NCBI RefSeq assembly: GCF_014805685.1
Contig: NC_060900.1
Coordinates: 3,354,101-3,418,100 of the forward strand
Length of the DNA stretch: 64,000 bases
Origin: Silurus meridionalis
Lineage: Eukaryota > Chordata > Actinopteri > Siluriformes > Siluridae
Direction of reading: 5' to 3'
A program made the translations under genes and the position numbers. Under the pieces are notes generated by a model that saw only the letters and a program-made list of their open reading frames with translations, did not search any database and had not been told where the DNA came from. Shown here piece by piece: positions 46,714-64,000 of the stretch; the first letter of the stretch is position 1; each line of letters starts with the position of its first letter.

Positions 46714-62909
<16,196 letters not shown>

Positions 62910-63979
62910 GTAAGTCCTACGAGACCTTACTCTGGCTGCGAAGCCTCATGTTTCAGCTGCGGCAGAAGTTTTGACAGTCGAGTGACCGAGAAGGCCAAAA
63001 AAACATACAAATGATATCTTTTTATCGTAGAGGTGAGCATCAAGCCTGCGTAATTTTTATGCTAGAATGGAATATTTTGTTGGCGTCTGATGTTCAAGGT
63101 GAGTTCAGGTTTCAGGAGTGGGCATTTAAATCTGGCATGTCCTTTATGTGCCCCTGCAATGCTTAATAATTCAATGTATGGGGAACATTCGGAGAATAGA
63201 CTTCATCTTGAGCCGCAGTAAACTGCTTTGAAGAGAAGATCACGCTTGCTTGACACGCTTTGAGAAGACTTCCAGGACACTTTCCAGAAGTGGCAGAAAG
63301 GCTGTATTGCTGTGCAAGATGACAGTTTTGAAGGTAATGGTGTGTAAACATAGATAAATAAAGTTTCTTTCCTATAAACAGAGTTAGTTACTTTTTGATA
63401 CTACCTCGTATAACGTTTGTTTTCCTGGTCGGGAAATTTCTGGCAACCCATGGATTCCTTTATACCCAATCCCAGTTTCCCTTTTCTCCAGGCCAATACC
63501 CAGATGCTCCCAAGATAGAGTAAGATATGATCTCTGTCTGCAAATCAGATATGCTTTATCAGTTGCCACTTGTAAGACACCCTGCCTGAACCAGCTCATC
63601 TTGGCCCATCTTTCAGAGAAGCAGCATTTGTGTTCCAAGGCTCTCAGACCGTCAGTTCCAGCAACTCTGCAGAGGAACCATGTTTCTGATGCATGCAGTT
63701 TTAACCTAATTCTCTGGGTCACTAATCACAGTCAGTGGCTATAAGTAATAATAGAGACAAAATTACCAAAATACAGAGCTCCTTCAAACTTCAGAACCAT
63801 CTGACACTGTTTTTCCGTTACTGATTATTAAGGCCCTAAGGTTTTTTAACTTTTTCCCAAGGACAAAGGACCTCCCCTTACTTGAAGGGAGCATTAGGAC
63901 CATGAAGTGCCTTTAAGAAGGCTGGCAACAGATAATGTGTCTATAAATAACACCAGTATTACCTCAAGAGAGGGGGGAG
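62910..63979. other. Intron sequence; possible retroelement remnant
   Basis: After the last exon seen, 63030-63380 is unique. A minus-strand frame at 63384-63722 has SYLTLSWEHLGIGLEK, loosely like the (YISHLAWERLGI) end of fish non-LTR polymerases, but the rest does not align. At the right, AAGAGAGGGGGGAGG (63965-63979) looks like a polypurine tract. The two hints conflict, so the element type is open. Confidence 0.3.
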
Positions 63980-64000
63980 GTGTTAGCTTAGTGTATATGC
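63980..64000 (+). mobile_element. Possible LTR start
   Basis: TGTTAGCTTAGTGTATATGC begins with TG immediately after a purine-rich tract, the arrangement at the 3' LTR border of LTR retroelements. Only 21 bases are visible. Confidence 0.2.

Noticed and set aside
63384..63722. 112-codon minus-strand frame as a LINE polymerase C-terminus
   Set aside because: Only a short stretch (SYLTLSWEHLGI) resembles the family; the rest does not align, so it is mentioned only as a weak hint.

Overview
The window is vertebrate nuclear DNA, almost certainly from a teleost fish and possibly an otophysan such as a catfish. The reasons are: one gene split into short GT-AG exons, very abundant microsatellites (CA/GT, CT/GA, AT, GATA, CTGT), long minisatellites, and a dense population of decayed Tc1/mariner and hAT-like DNA transposons of the fish type. 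It has no bacterial or viral layout, and nearly all longer open frames are simple repeats or transposon debris.

One host gene can be supported. Positions 46539-62909 hold the 5' part of a plus-strand gene for a mitochondrial glycerol-3-phosphate acyltransferase, best matched to GPAT2 (gpat2). A short untranslated exon is followed by eight coding exons whose phases all join correctly. They give 264 codons, about the first third of a protein of roughly 800 residues; the remainder lies beyond the right edge. The most striking point is in coding exon 7: the acyltransferase motif I (HX4D) has Arg-196 where the catalytic His should be, while the Asp at 201 is kept. This suggests a pseudo-enzyme, which is notable because the animal homologues (mouse GPAT2, fly Minotaur) are linked to piRNA production. 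Several acceptor sites of this gene sit directly against UG-rich microsatellite tracts.

Positions 1-46.5 kb are gene-poor. They contain six main tandem-repeat fields (0.7-1.5, 4.4-5.1, 6.05-7.3, 8.3-9.1, 19.4-20.0 and 21.0-22.1 kb), about seventeen fragments of one Tc1-derived non-autonomous element, remnants of at least five Tc1-like groups, a clean hAT insertion with 8-bp target duplications (32093-32714), SINE/LINE tails, and a few GC-richer single-copy stretches that could be conserved non-coding elements. Three CTCF-like motifs are visible, two of them divergent around 30.2 and 42.0 kb.

Positions 46.6-64 kb are gpat2 introns. They carry the same repeat families, a nearly complete but dead Tc1 copy (56.2-57.0 kb), an interrupted minisatellite (49.6-50.3 kb), long GGAT/AT/GTCT simple repeats, and a possible LTR-element junction at the right end.

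No RNA gene, CRISPR array, intact transposase or second host gene was found. Family names for repeats rest on recognising consensus-like words from memory, not on a search.
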